Positions 5,822-13,998 of a DNA stretch of 33,331 nt are shown here, piece by piece. Within the stretch, counting starts at the first letter, position 1, and each line of letters starts with the position of its first letter. The DNA is from an uncultured Bacteroidales bacterium (GTDB lineage: Bacteria; Bacteroidota; Bacteroidia; Bacteroidales; Paludibacteraceae): contig ONMV01000022.1 in the NCBI GenBank assembly GCA_900319005.1, forward strand, positions 1 to 33,331, read 5' to 3'. The notes under the pieces were generated by a model, which worked only from the letters and a program-made list of their open reading frames with translations, had not been told where the DNA came from and searched no databases. Made by a program: the position numbers and the translations under genes.

Positions 5822-5855
5822 AATAATATTCCTTTCATTTTTCAATTTTCACCTT

Positions 5856-7364
5856 TCACTTTACTACTTGTCCTTGTGCATTGTAGCGCACGTCATTCTT
5901 GATAATAATGAGTTGTCCGTTCACAATGACTTTGGTGCTCTGATTTGCGCTTTGTGCATTCTCTACACCGGTAGCCACGTTCTTACCCTCCACGATGCGT
6001 GCGGGCATGCCGCGGTATTTAGGAGCATTGCCCGGAGTCGAAGACTCTACATTCACATAGAAATATGCACGGAACGGCTTGAGCGGGTTGGGGGTGTTCG
6101 GCCAGAAGAGTTGGTTGTTCTGTCCGAGGAACAGATAACCGCCTTGGAAGTTGAGACCGTTCGGCATCTCGAACGGAGTGAAGGTACCCTTGAAGGTCAC
6201 GCCGTCGAAGGTGACAGCCATATTGTCAAGAAGCGCATTGTTGATGGTTACGTCCTCAAAATGCAGGTCATCCAGTTGCGAAGCCGCGCTGTATTTCACG
6301 AAGTACGGACGACCGGCTACAACAGCATTCACCGGATCGCCGACAGACAGGTTGAGGGTCGTACCTTCTACGCTTGCGCCGGTGAACTCACGGATCTCTA
6401 CGCCGTTGAGCGAGCTGGCAGCAATCTGCGCAGCGTTCATGTCGAACGGCAGGCAGAGGGTGTTGTACATGTTATTCAGTACAGGACGGTCAATAATCAG
6501 TTCGTCAATCGTCTGTCCCTCATAAGTGTCCAAGAAAGCAGTTACTTGGTCTACATTGTTCGGATCACCGATAACAACTGCCGTTGTCGAAGCCGAAGCA
6601 GGATACGTTACCTCGATAAAGCTGTAGTAGTCGTTCTCACCGCAGGTTACCTTACCTTCTGCGTCTTCGATATAATAGGTCACATTGGACTTATAGTTGT
6701 CCACATTTACCGTCATGCCCTCTTTGTACGGATAAGTGAAAATGGTACCTACATTCACTTGTGCCCACTCGGTAGTAGACTGAGGTGCGAACTTACCGGA
6801 AGTAGCATCGATACCAAGTTTGACATCAACGGTCTTGTCGCCGATGGTAGCCTTAGCAACCAACAGACCGGAAGTACCTTCATAGGACGTGGTCGGAGCA
6901 CCGTTGTCCCCACCGAAATACCATTTAACGGTCACATCGGTACTTGCATTAAGCAGGTCAGCCTCGTTAGCCGTGAAGACCGGAGTCAGGACTACGTCAT
7001 TAGCCGGAGTGAAGGACTCGCCGATAGGATAGGTGTTCACACCGTCCGACCAACCGGTCAGGGTGTAACCCTCTTTGTACATCGTCTTGTTCACCGGCAT
7101 GGTGATGTCCTCGCCGATTGTAACGTCCACAGCTGCCGGAACAGTACCATCTGCTTCACCTAAAGCGAATACTACATGGTATTCCGTGATCTTCTCCAAC
7201 TTCATGTACGGCATGTACGCACCGCCATTGATCGTAATGGTCTGGTCCATATCCACCGTGAAGATCGTAGAAACAATGTTGGCTGCCGTATTGTTATGAT
7301 AGCAGTTGCCTTCACCCAAGTTCGAGTTGAACGAAGCCAATTCTGCATTCGTCTCGCTCATCAC
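5856..7364 (-). CDS. C-terminal part of the frameshifted giant surface protein
   Basis: About 500 aa. The frame is open from about 7406 and continues the protein encoded at 7400-12277. The start of this frame (GACQYG ... NCYHNNTAANIVSTIF) completes the second FRTDPY module begun there (compare TCYHQNTATNVVGAIF in the first copy). Next come an InlB/Listeria-Bacteroides type repeat (about residues 62-132, GYTLTGWSDG), a central beta region, an 'NTLCLPF' module (about 303-440) also present in the 929-aa protein at 29897, and the sorting-type tail VNGQLIIIKN-DVRYNAQGQVVK. Without the upstream part it has no signal peptide, so an independent gene is unlikely. The listed start is the first in-frame Met only. 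A 43-aa peptide gene follows after 34 bases. Confidence 0.75.
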   Translation of the reverse strand: MMSETNAELASFNSNLGEGNCYHNNTAANIVSTIFTVDMDQTITINGGAYMPYMKLEKITEYHVVFALGEADGTVPAAVDVTIGEDITMPVNKTMYKEGYTLTGWSDGVNTYPIGESFTPANDVVLTPVFTANEADLLNASTDVTVKWYFGGDNGAPTTSYEGTSGLLVAKATIGDKTVDVKLGIDATSGKFAPQSTTEWAQVNVGTIFTYPYKEGMTVNVDNYKSNVTYYIEDAEGKVTCGENDYYSFIEVTYPASASTTAVVIGDPNNVDQVTAFLDTYEGQTIDELIIDRPVLNNMYNTLCLPFDMNAAQIAASSLNGVEIREFTGASVEGTTLNLSVGDPVNAVVAGRPYFVKYSAASQLDDLHFEDVTINNALLDNMAVTFDGVTFKGTFTPFEMPNGLNFQGGYLFLGQNNQLFWPNTPNPLKPFRAYFYVNVESSTPGNAPKYRGMPARIVEGKNVATGVENAQSANQSTKVIVNGQLIIIKNDVRYNAQGQVVK

Positions 7365-7399
7365 GTTACCCGGAGTGCCATATTGGCAAGCGCCTACTG

Positions 7400-10300
7400 T
7401 CAGACGCCAGCCTCTACAGGAACAGTCGCTTCCACGTTCTGATAGCCATGATATTCGTCGTGATAAGAACCTGCGATGACTGTACCCTCCGGTTTTGCAC
7501 CGCTGATCATATCGTACGGATCGGTACGGAAGTTAATCTCAAAGTCTGTAAATGCCGGAACTGCTTCCATCTTCTTGATAGAGAAGAACGGAGTATATTC
7601 AGCACCATAAACCTTGATGATCTGGTCGCTCGGTACATTGAAGATAGCACCTACGACGTTCGTAGCGGTATTCTGGTGATAGCACGTACCGTTGTTTGTC
7701 TCCAAAGTAGCGTAAGTATAGGAATTATCCTCAGTCTTAATGGTAGCATCTTGATTGCTGTAGGAACAAGTACCCATCATCACTTTGTAGTTACCGGCTG
7801 TTACAGGAATCGTGATTACCGGCAGACGATAACCGTGCTTAGCGTCACTCGTATTCATCGAACCTTCCACCTCTACACCTGTCGGCAGCGAACCACCGCC
7901 TACTACGGTATAAGGATCGGTACGGAAGTCAATAGCAAAGTCTGCATCGGTATATACCGGTACAACAGGTGCAGCCGGATGTACAGTCAGATGGAATGCA
8001 CAAGAGTCGTAGCAATAAAGATTGGTAATATCATGTACTACATAGATATCGCACTCACCTGCTTGATGGAACGTAAGGGTACCCAGACCATCCATAGAGA
8101 GTGTATATGCGATAGTAGCCACCGTCTCATCGGTCGAACCCAAACGAACTTGATCCACTCCATTTGCGATATTGGATACAAATGCCATACTGGTTGCCCA
8201 AACTTTCGGGATGGTCACTTCGCCTTCCTGACCAAGTGTCACTTCGAAATTACCCGCCGTTACATCCTTCCAGTACATGCCGCATACACGTGAATAATCG
8301 ATTGACAAGCGGTTGTCATCATAATACCAGAAGAAGGAGTAGTAGCCCTTGACATCTACATTGATAGTCAGATTACCCGTATGACCTTCATCTATGATAT
8401 ACGAATAATTATCGCGTGTGTACGCAGAACCGTTCGCTCTCCACTCGCCGTTCACCTTGACACCAAACTCATAGGTACCCGGCTCAAGGAGCTTTGTCAA
8501 TTTAGCATAACTATGCATTGGCAGCTCAGATACTTCAAACGCCTCGGTATCAGCCCACTCGCCGGAGAAATTACCATTCAGTTGAATGGTCGGTTTGGCA
8601 ATCTTCTCTGCCGATGCAGAAATCACATTTCCAACCGGGTTATAGGTGATCGTGATCTTATAATCACCTAAGCTGGGTATTTCAAATGTAGCAGCATCCT
8701 CGCTTGTAGCGGGATACGCTACACCCCATGCATGGTCTTTGCAAACGCGGTACTGGATAGTAGTAGCACCGGTGAATGAAACGTTCTCTTTCTCCCATTT
8801 ATAGGAACCGTCCTCCTGAAGAACCAGATCATTGTCGGTGATGCTTGGATCCCACGAGTTACTAAAGATCGCTAAGTTATGGCCCACAGCGGTGTACGTA
8901 TGCGGATAGCCGATAGTAAGCGTGTTGGTCGCGTACTCCCATGTGAAGGAATAGTTACCTGTTACATCGGCTTGGAAGTAGTACACGTCTCCAGAACCGC
9001 TGCTAATAACATAACTCGGGTTCTGACGTGTGAATTCATGGTTGTCAGACATCGACACACCATCTACTTTCACGCTGAAGTTATAATAGTAACCAGCCGT
9101 CAGCGCTATATTGCTCAGGGTTGCTGTACCGTCACCGTTATCCGTGAAGGCCTCTGTATCCGCCCAGTCATACGTGCCACCGAAATTAGCATTCAGCTTG
9201 ATTTCCGGAGTAGACGGTGTCGAACCACCGCCGGAGCTTGTATAGAAAGTCTTAATCCCACTATTGGCATTCGAGTAAACAGTACCCAGGTCGTACCACC
9301 CCTCTTCGCTTTCCACGAAATTTCCATTATTGAAATAATGGTAATACATTTTATCATCCCCATATTGCTCAGCTACATGATATATCAGAATCGAGTTGCA
9401 GTTTGTGGGAGCTTCCCATGTTTTTGCGAGCTCGGCGTCTGTTTCCTCAAAGCCCGGCATATCAGCAACCGCAAGGTAAGTCGATTTACCACTCCACGAA
9501 GCAGGAGCTTCAAGTTCGGTTACGTGAAGATTGCTCGGCGGTGCCGGACAATTGTACATCTTATCATGATAATAAGCAATATCAGCTTGCATATCATTGT
9601 AGTACTGTGCTCTGGATTCGCACGGGTAATAGATGATGAGATCGTTGTGACAATTCTCGAATGCATTTCCGCCAACACGCGGAGGAGTGGTAGGCTCAAA
9701 CGTTACCGTAGCCAAGGACTGGCTGCTGATAAATGCACTCGCACTGATACCCTTCACGTTCTCAGGAATAGTAACACTCGTCAAACCGCACCCTGAGAAT
9801 GCATTCATTAATATATATTGCAGCGTGCTCGGAAGAGTGATCTGAGAGAACGTATTGATAAACGCAAATGCATTTTGACCAATACTGATCAAGCCTTCCG
9901 GCAGCACTACCGAGGTAATGTTCTGACCGTACCACGGCATAGAGAGAGGATCATCATAGTTGTCCATAGAGCCGGTACCGATGCCGTCGTACGAAATTGT
10001 GAGCACGCCGTCGTTAACAGCCCATGTCAGACCGTCACCACACGAATTAGCCGGAGTGGAGGTATTCGGGTCGATCGTAAACTTAATCTGCGTTATACCT
10101 CCAAAATTCGATACCAACGATACGAGCGCCGCAGGAGTACCCTCCCATACCGCATTCGTTCCGTCCAGTGTCCATCCGTCGCCGCTGAAAGCAGGCTGTT
10201 CATAGAGGTGCGAGTTCGTAACCTCAATCTTTGTGAACTTACCTAAGCTGGTAGTAAAGACGAAGGGGCCGCCGAAATATGCGCCTTCATAACTGCCGTA

Positions 10301-12277
10301 ACCGCCAATACCGTTATCCACGCCATAAGCCATGAGGGTTATACCCTTCGCTTTAAAGTATCCGCCCTGGTTCCCCATTGACTCCATGTCAGACAAATCC
10401 CAGGTAACAGTAGTTTCGCTCGGTTCCGGTGTCGAACCACCGCTCGGAGCTGTTTCGGAAACAAGACGAACGGACATACCAAAATAGCGAGGATTTGTAC
10501 CGATTCCTAAAGTGCCGTTTCCAACTGCAATGCTTTGGGGATCTTCAGGTTCTCCGGAATATAGTGTTGAGGACCAATAGTTACCCATTTGGTTTACATC
10601 GAGAATTGCAAATTCTTCTCCAAAATTCTGACGAGAACCCGCCGAAGGTAAGAAAACACAACCCATACTCTCCAGAGTCGCCCAACCTGCTGTCGTACAA
10701 TAAGTGGGGTATGATGAGTAGAAACTGGGATTGATACTTCCCCATGTTACACCATCAATGGATTCGCCACCATCGTTAAAGTCATCCGGGAAGAGGATGA
10801 TGCCTTTGATATCCTTTTGTGGAGCTGTACCATCCGTTAAGATCTGTGCGTTCGTATAACGGGGATAGTTTGTATAATTTGCCGAAGAAGAACCCGGATT
10901 ACGTTCTTGGAGGAGATATTGCCATTCATTGATGGTCAGTGTGCGCCAATCGGAACCCTTCTTCGCGCCCCAGTCTTTGAAATCACCACTATAGTCAGCC
11001 TCGTTTATGCTGTTATTAATTCCGAAGTAGTTGTTGTCGGTTGAACTCCATGCAAATAAGTCCACAGGGCCGTTGGAAGAAACAGTGCCTCCACCGTTGA
11101 TAGCGTTGTTAGCAGCGCTATTACCAACATAATCCCATTGGTTTTCTGCAAAGCCCCAAGTCCATGTTGCACCATTATCAGCAGTAGTAGCCTGCAAGTT
11201 AGCCTTCGAGAAATAGACAACTTTGTCGCCTCCTACAGAGAAAGCTCCCGCTAACTTATCTCCATCACCCGAAGGAGTCGGAGTCGGATCTACTGCCGGT
11301 GCCGGTTCACCATGCAAATCAGCAAAACCGGTAGAAGCATCTTCATTGAAAGTGATATAAATGTCATCATTATAAGAATGCGTGTTACCAGTTAAGTAAC
11401 ATCCATAATGACCATTTGCTTCAAAGAAGGCAGCATGCTCCACCGGATTGTTCTCATTGGCGTATGCATAGAGCACACCGTATGCTACCGGCTGGTATGC
11501 TCCGTTTTGCCACTGATAGAGACGATAAACCTCCATTTGTTCAGGAGATTTTCCATATTGGTTAGCAACAGATTCATCAACTATCGATCCATATTCAGTG
11601 CTTGAATTTGAAGGGTTATAATACTCAACGAACTCCAATTTCCACGGACCGGAAGGGTTTCCATTACCAACGTAAGGGTTACCGAAATAAAACAAATTGC
11701 AATACCCTGAATTAGTAGGATAATTCGGGTCACGCCAGCAGTCATAGCAGTTGGCAAAGATACCGCCTGTTGCCGAAGGAGTCGGATCTACCGCCGGTTC
11801 CGAACCGCCACCATTTTCTATTGTAAATTCAATAGAGGTAATATCATCTATATGCCTGGGAGCGTCTCCTGTCAACGTAATCGATGCGGCAGGAGTGCCG
11901 GACCATGTGAATATTCCTCCTTCGAAATTTTCATAATACGGGCTGATCCAGTCTCCATTGGCATTGTTCCATTCTCCAGCACCCGAGTGATAAATATCAA
12001 TTTGGGCAATGTTTCCTACACTGGATGTGAACGTTAAATAACCTCCACCACTTCCTTCGCCATTGCCTATTTCGATAGCACCGCCATAGCAAAATCTAAC
12101 AAACTCCCCAGTGCTTACAGCCGTTACCTCAATGCCGTCACTGGCCTTACTGCCAGAGCCCGACTCAATGTTCATAGCCATACTGGATAATTTGGACTGA
12201 TCCCACGTGATGACTGTTGCCCAGCTCAACCCCACGCTTGTCACGAGGGCGAGAAGAAATGTAAATAGTTTTCTCAT
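7400..12277 (-). CDS. Giant modular secreted/surface protein, N-terminal 1625 aa (BspA repeats, starch-binding-like modules)
   Basis: Signal peptide MRKLFTFLLALVTSVGLSWA. Visible modules, by approximate residue: two related 'TWD' beta domains (21-155, 622-735); a domain rich in Trp/Asn resembling Fibrobacter-type paralogous or DUF1566-like domains (340-610); BspA-type leucine-rich repeats (752-870; ITSVVLPEGLISIGQNAF); and starch-binding-like beta modules (1030-1130, 1135-1325; DGSYKWEKENV, YKITITYNP). Two copies of an FRTDPY module follow (from 1449 and 1582). The frame ends in TGA at 7400 in the middle of the second FRTDPY module; the rest is encoded in another frame (5856-7406). Likely role: cell-surface adhesion or glucan binding beside the amylases. 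It has its own promoter (12510-12540) and a 230-base leader with a terminator-like hairpin. Confidence 0.85.
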   Translation of the reverse strand: MRKLFTFLLALVTSVGLSWATVITWDQSKLSSMAMNIESGSGSKASDGIEVTAVSTGEFVRFCYGGAIEIGNGEGSGGGYLTFTSSVGNIAQIDIYHSGAGEWNNANGDWISPYYENFEGGIFTWSGTPAASITLTGDAPRHIDDITSIEFTIENGGGSEPAVDPTPSATGGIFANCYDCWRDPNYPTNSGYCNLFYFGNPYVGNGNPSGPWKLEFVEYYNPSNSSTEYGSIVDESVANQYGKSPEQMEVYRLYQWQNGAYQPVAYGVLYAYANENNPVEHAAFFEANGHYGCYLTGNTHSYNDDIYITFNEDASTGFADLHGEPAPAVDPTPTPSGDGDKLAGAFSVGGDKVVYFSKANLQATTADNGATWTWGFAENQWDYVGNSAANNAINGGGTVSSNGPVDLFAWSSTDNNYFGINNSINEADYSGDFKDWGAKKGSDWRTLTINEWQYLLQERNPGSSSANYTNYPRYTNAQILTDGTAPQKDIKGIILFPDDFNDGGESIDGVTWGSINPSFYSSYPTYCTTAGWATLESMGCVFLPSAGSRQNFGEEFAILDVNQMGNYWSSTLYSGEPEDPQSIAVGNGTLGIGTNPRYFGMSVRLVSETAPSGGSTPEPSETTVTWDLSDMESMGNQGGYFKAKGITLMAYGVDNGIGGYGSYEGAYFGGPFVFTTSLGKFTKIEVTNSHLYEQPAFSGDGWTLDGTNAVWEGTPAALVSLVSNFGGITQIKFTIDPNTSTPANSCGDGLTWAVNDGVLTISYDGIGTGSMDNYDDPLSMPWYGQNITSVVLPEGLISIGQNAFAFINTFSQITLPSTLQYILMNAFSGCGLTSVTIPENVKGISASAFISSQSLATVTFEPTTPPRVGGNAFENCHNDLIIYYPCESRAQYYNDMQADIAYYHDKMYNCPAPPSNLHVTELEAPASWSGKSTYLAVADMPGFEETDAELAKTWEAPTNCNSILIYHVAEQYGDDKMYYHYFNNGNFVESEEGWYDLGTVYSNANSGIKTFYTSSGGGSTPSTPEIKLNANFGGTYDWADTEAFTDNGDGTATLSNIALTAGYYYNFSVKVDGVSMSDNHEFTRQNPSYVISSGSGDVYYFQADVTGNYSFTWEYATNTLTIGYPHTYTAVGHNLAIFSNSWDPSITDNDLVLQEDGSYKWEKENVSFTGATTIQYRVCKDHAWGVAYPATSEDAATFEIPSLGDYKITITYNPVGNVISASAEKIAKPTIQLNGNFSGEWADTEAFEVSELPMHSYAKLTKLLEPGTYEFGVKVNGEWRANGSAYTRDNYSYIIDEGHTGNLTINVDVKGYYSFFWYYDDNRLSIDYSRVCGMYWKDVTAGNFEVTLGQEGEVTIPKVWATSMAFVSNIANGVDQVRLGSTDETVATIAYTLSMDGLGTLTFHQAGECDIYVVHDITNLYCYDSCAFHLTVHPAAPVVPVYTDADFAIDFRTDPYTVVGGGSLPTGVEVEGSMNTSDAKHGYRLPVITIPVTAGNYKVMMGTCSYSNQDATIKTEDNSYTYATLETNNGTCYHQNTATNVVGAIFNVPSDQIIKVYGAEYTPFFSIKKMEAVPAFTDFEINFRTDPYDMISGAKPEGTVIAGSYHDEYHGYQNVEATVPVEAGV

Positions 12278-12358
12278 AATGTTTAATTGTTTTAAGTTGT
12301 TTTTAATTGTTATTGTTGTTATGAATCTTAATAATCGTATATTTTTTTATGTACAAAA

Positions 12359-12395
12359 AAAGGCAGCACATAGCATGAGACTATGCGCCGCCTTT
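12359..12395 (-). terminator. Terminator-like hairpin in the leader of the giant surface protein
   Basis: AAAGGC..GC.CATAG pairs with CTATG.GC..GCCTTT around a 7-base loop. On the minus strand it is followed by a T-run (TTTTTTTG). It could terminate the deoxynucleoside kinase transcript ending at 12572. However, the promoter at 12510-12540 lies upstream of it, so the surface-protein transcript must also cross it, which fits attenuation. Confidence 0.65.
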
Positions 12396-12420
12396 GTGGC
12401 TGCGAATTTGCTGATATTCT

Positions 12421-12483
12421 TTACATTCCGCCCGTTCGTATGGGGGGGGTAAATTTGAACGCGCTATTTGTCGTGAGTAACAT
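12421..12483 (-). CDS. Possible 20-aa leader peptide
   Basis: A short frame MLLTTNSAFKFTPPIRTGGM begins about 20 bases after the predicted transcription start and stops 25 bases before the terminator-like hairpin. A run of seven C's encodes its Pro-Pro-Ile part. The position is that of an attenuation leader peptide, but no amino-acid bias explains regulation, and expression is unproven. Confidence 0.3.
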   Translation of the reverse strand: MLLTTNSAFKFTPPIRTGGM

Positions 12484-12509
12484 AGAGGCTATATTTTCCA
12501 AATCCGGTG

Positions 12510-12540
12510 CAAAGGTACGAATTTTTTTTGACATATGCAA
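12510..12540 (-). promoter_or_regulatory. Promoter of the giant surface protein
   Basis: On the minus strand TTG (12540-12538), a 20-base spacer and TACCTTTG (12517-12510) match the Bacteroidetes consensus exactly. Predicted start near 12503, giving a leader of about 226 bases. Confidence 0.75.
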
Positions 12541-12571
12541 GTAAAAAGGGGAAAAAAAGAAAAATCGCTCA

Positions 12572-13219
12572 TCAGATCTCCTTACCTGTTTTCTCTTCAC
12601 TCTCGAAGGGGAAGAGACCGAAGAGCTCTGCATCAATACGATCGGTCACCCAACGGAAATCCTCGGGGTTATCGCCGAACTTGATCTTGTCGCCTTCTAC
12701 TATCAGCAATTTGCCTTTATAATCCTTAATCCAGTTCTCGTACTTATCGTTGAGACCTTGCAGGTAATCCAGCTTGATCGACTGCTCGTATCCTCTTCCG
12801 CGCTTCTGAATCTGCGCCACCAAAGTCGGCAGCGAAGCACGCACATAAATCAGCAGATCCGGCATCTTAACCAGCGACATCATCAAATCGAACAAATCAC
12901 GATAATTGTCAAAATCGCGGTCGGACATAAAGCCCTGCTCATGCAGGTTCGGCGCAAATATACGCGCATCCTCATAGATTGTACGGTCTTGGATGATGTA
13001 CTTCTCCGATTTCCCGATTTCCACCACGTCCTTGAAACGTTTGTTCAGGAAATAGACCTGCAGATTAAACGACCACCGCGCCATATCGGCATAGAAATCC
13101 GACAGATACGGGTTATACTCCACGCTCTCAAAACGAGGTTCCCAGCCATAATGTTTGGCTAACATGTTGGTGAGGGTGGTTTTGCCACACCCGATGTTTC
13201 CTGCTACTGCTATATGCAT
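12572..13219 (-). CDS. Deoxynucleoside kinase (first-listed of a tandem pair), 215 aa
   Basis: Phosphorylates deoxynucleosides to dNMPs for nucleotide salvage in the cytoplasm. The P-loop is IAVAGNIGCGKTTL at residues 3-16. The family ERS/DRS motif reads IIQDRTIYEDARIFAPNL near residues 72-90. The lid-like arginine segment is QIQKRGRGYEQSI near 131-143. Length is normal for dAK/dGK-type kinases. The neighbouring 13360-13995 is a close paralogue, as in lactobacilli where paired subunits form a dAK/dGK heterodimer; which base each prefers cannot be read from the sequence. Start chosen at MHIAVAGN by comparison with the paralogue (MYIAIAGN). An in-frame ATG at 13231 sits in the loop of a 10-bp hairpin just upstream and is an alternative. 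Confidence 0.9.
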   Translation of the reverse strand: MHIAVAGNIGCGKTTLTNMLAKHYGWEPRFESVEYNPYLSDFYADMARWSFNLQVYFLNKRFKDVVEIGKSEKYIIQDRTIYEDARIFAPNLHEQGFMSDRDFDNYRDLFDLMMSLVKMPDLLIYVRASLPTLVAQIQKRGRGYEQSIKLDYLQGLNDKYENWIKDYKGKLLIVEGDKIKFGDNPEDFRWVTDRIDAELFGLFPFESEEKTGKEI

Positions 13220-13220
13220 A

Positions 13221-13243
13221 TTGTTCGGCATTTTGCCGAACAA
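13221..13243 (-). promoter_or_regulatory. Perfect 10-bp hairpin one base before the kinase start codon
   Basis: TTGTTCGGCA-ttt-TGCCGAACAA. On the minus strand the loop region reads AAAATG, offering an alternative in-frame ATG, and the stem ends one base before the ATG at 13219. A stem so close to the start would be expected to affect translation initiation, or to protect the 5' end of a processed message. Confidence 0.6.
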
Positions 13244-13256
13244 GACCGTCCTACGG

Positions 13257-13327
13257 ACTGAAAGACCGTTCCACTGAAAGACCGTTCCACTGAAAGACCG
13301 CTCATTTCATTCGCTGAAAGACTTTCT
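13257..13327. repeat. 16-bp tandem repeat between the two kinase genes
   Basis: ACTGAAAGACCGTTCC is present twice perfectly (13257, 13273), once with a changed end (13289, ..CGCTCA) and once degenerate (13312). It fills most of the 140-base gap between the kinases. With no spacers, it is not CRISPR. Copy number is likely to vary between strains. Confidence 0.85.
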
Positions 13328-13359
13328 TGCTCAAGCACCCTGTGCCAAGGGCTTATTCG

Positions 13360-13995
13360 TTATTTATTCCAGTTATTTTCGCTGAAGAGTCCGAATAACT
13401 CGGCATCTACTTTGTCTATCACTTTGCGGAAATCCGCGGGGTTGTTCTCAAAATCCATCCCGTCCGAATCGATGACCAGCACACGACCCTCATATTTATG
13501 GAAGATAAAATCTTCATATTTCTCATTCAGGTCCTTCAGGTAATCAATCTGCATGCTCTGCTCGTATTCACGGCCGCGCTTTTGTATCTGCGAGATTAGA
13601 GCCGGCACGGATTTGCGGAGATAAATCATCAAATCCGGCAAATTCATCTGAGACTTCATCAAATCAAACAACTCCATGAACGTCTCAAAATCACGTTGAC
13701 TCAAATCGCCTCGTTCGTAGTTATTGCGCACGAACACATACACGCCTTCAAAGATAGACCGGTCCTGCACAATGGTATGAGATGCCCGCTGGACTGCCAT
13801 CATATCCTTGAATCGTTCTTTCAGAAAATAGGTCTCCAAACAGAATGCCCAACGCTCAATATCTCCATAGTAGTCCTCCAGATACGGATTGAAGCTCACG
13901 GATTCAAACCGTGGCTCCCATCCGTAGTACTTCGCTAACATCTTCGTCAGCGTTGTTTTTCCTGCTCCAATATTTCCCGCTATCGCAATATACAT
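13360..13995 (-). CDS. Deoxynucleoside kinase (second of a tandem pair), 211 aa
   Basis: A paralogue of 12572-13219 with the same layout: P-loop IAIAGNIGAGKTTL (residues 3-16), HTIVQDRSIFEGVYVF near 70-85 (the DRS motif of the family), and the basic lid segment QIQKRGREYEQSM near 131-143. Its product supplies dNMP from salvaged deoxynucleosides. The ATG lies 3 bases after the stop of the amylase gene at 13999, so the two are almost certainly on one message and probably translationally coupled. That is an unusual pairing of a secreted glycosidase with a salvage enzyme. It ends in LFGLFSENNWNK, comparable to LFGLFPFESEEK in the partner. Confidence 0.9.
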   Translation of the reverse strand: MYIAIAGNIGAGKTTLTKMLAKYYGWEPRFESVSFNPYLEDYYGDIERWAFCLETYFLKERFKDMMAVQRASHTIVQDRSIFEGVYVFVRNNYERGDLSQRDFETFMELFDLMKSQMNLPDLMIYLRKSVPALISQIQKRGREYEQSMQIDYLKDLNEKYEDFIFHKYEGRVLVIDSDGMDFENNPADFRKVIDKVDAELFGLFSENNWNK

Positions 13996-13998
13996 ATA

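Noticed and set aside
5868-7163. Long plus-strand frame of 431 codons opposite the surface protein
   Set aside because: It is fully antisense to a frame with clear domains and tail, and its composition (many Arg, His, Ile, Cys) is that of a shadow frame.
5856-7364. Treating the 502-codon frame as an independent gene
   Set aside because: It lacks a signal peptide and begins mid-module; the module is completed only by joining to 7400-12277.
7395-7412. Programmed ribosomal frameshift in the surface protein
   Set aside because: No slippery heptamer or downstream pseudoknot is evident; loss of a 7-bp repeat copy explains the shift better.
13257-13327. CRISPR array
   Set aside because: The 16-bp units are contiguous with no spacers, and no cas gene is present.
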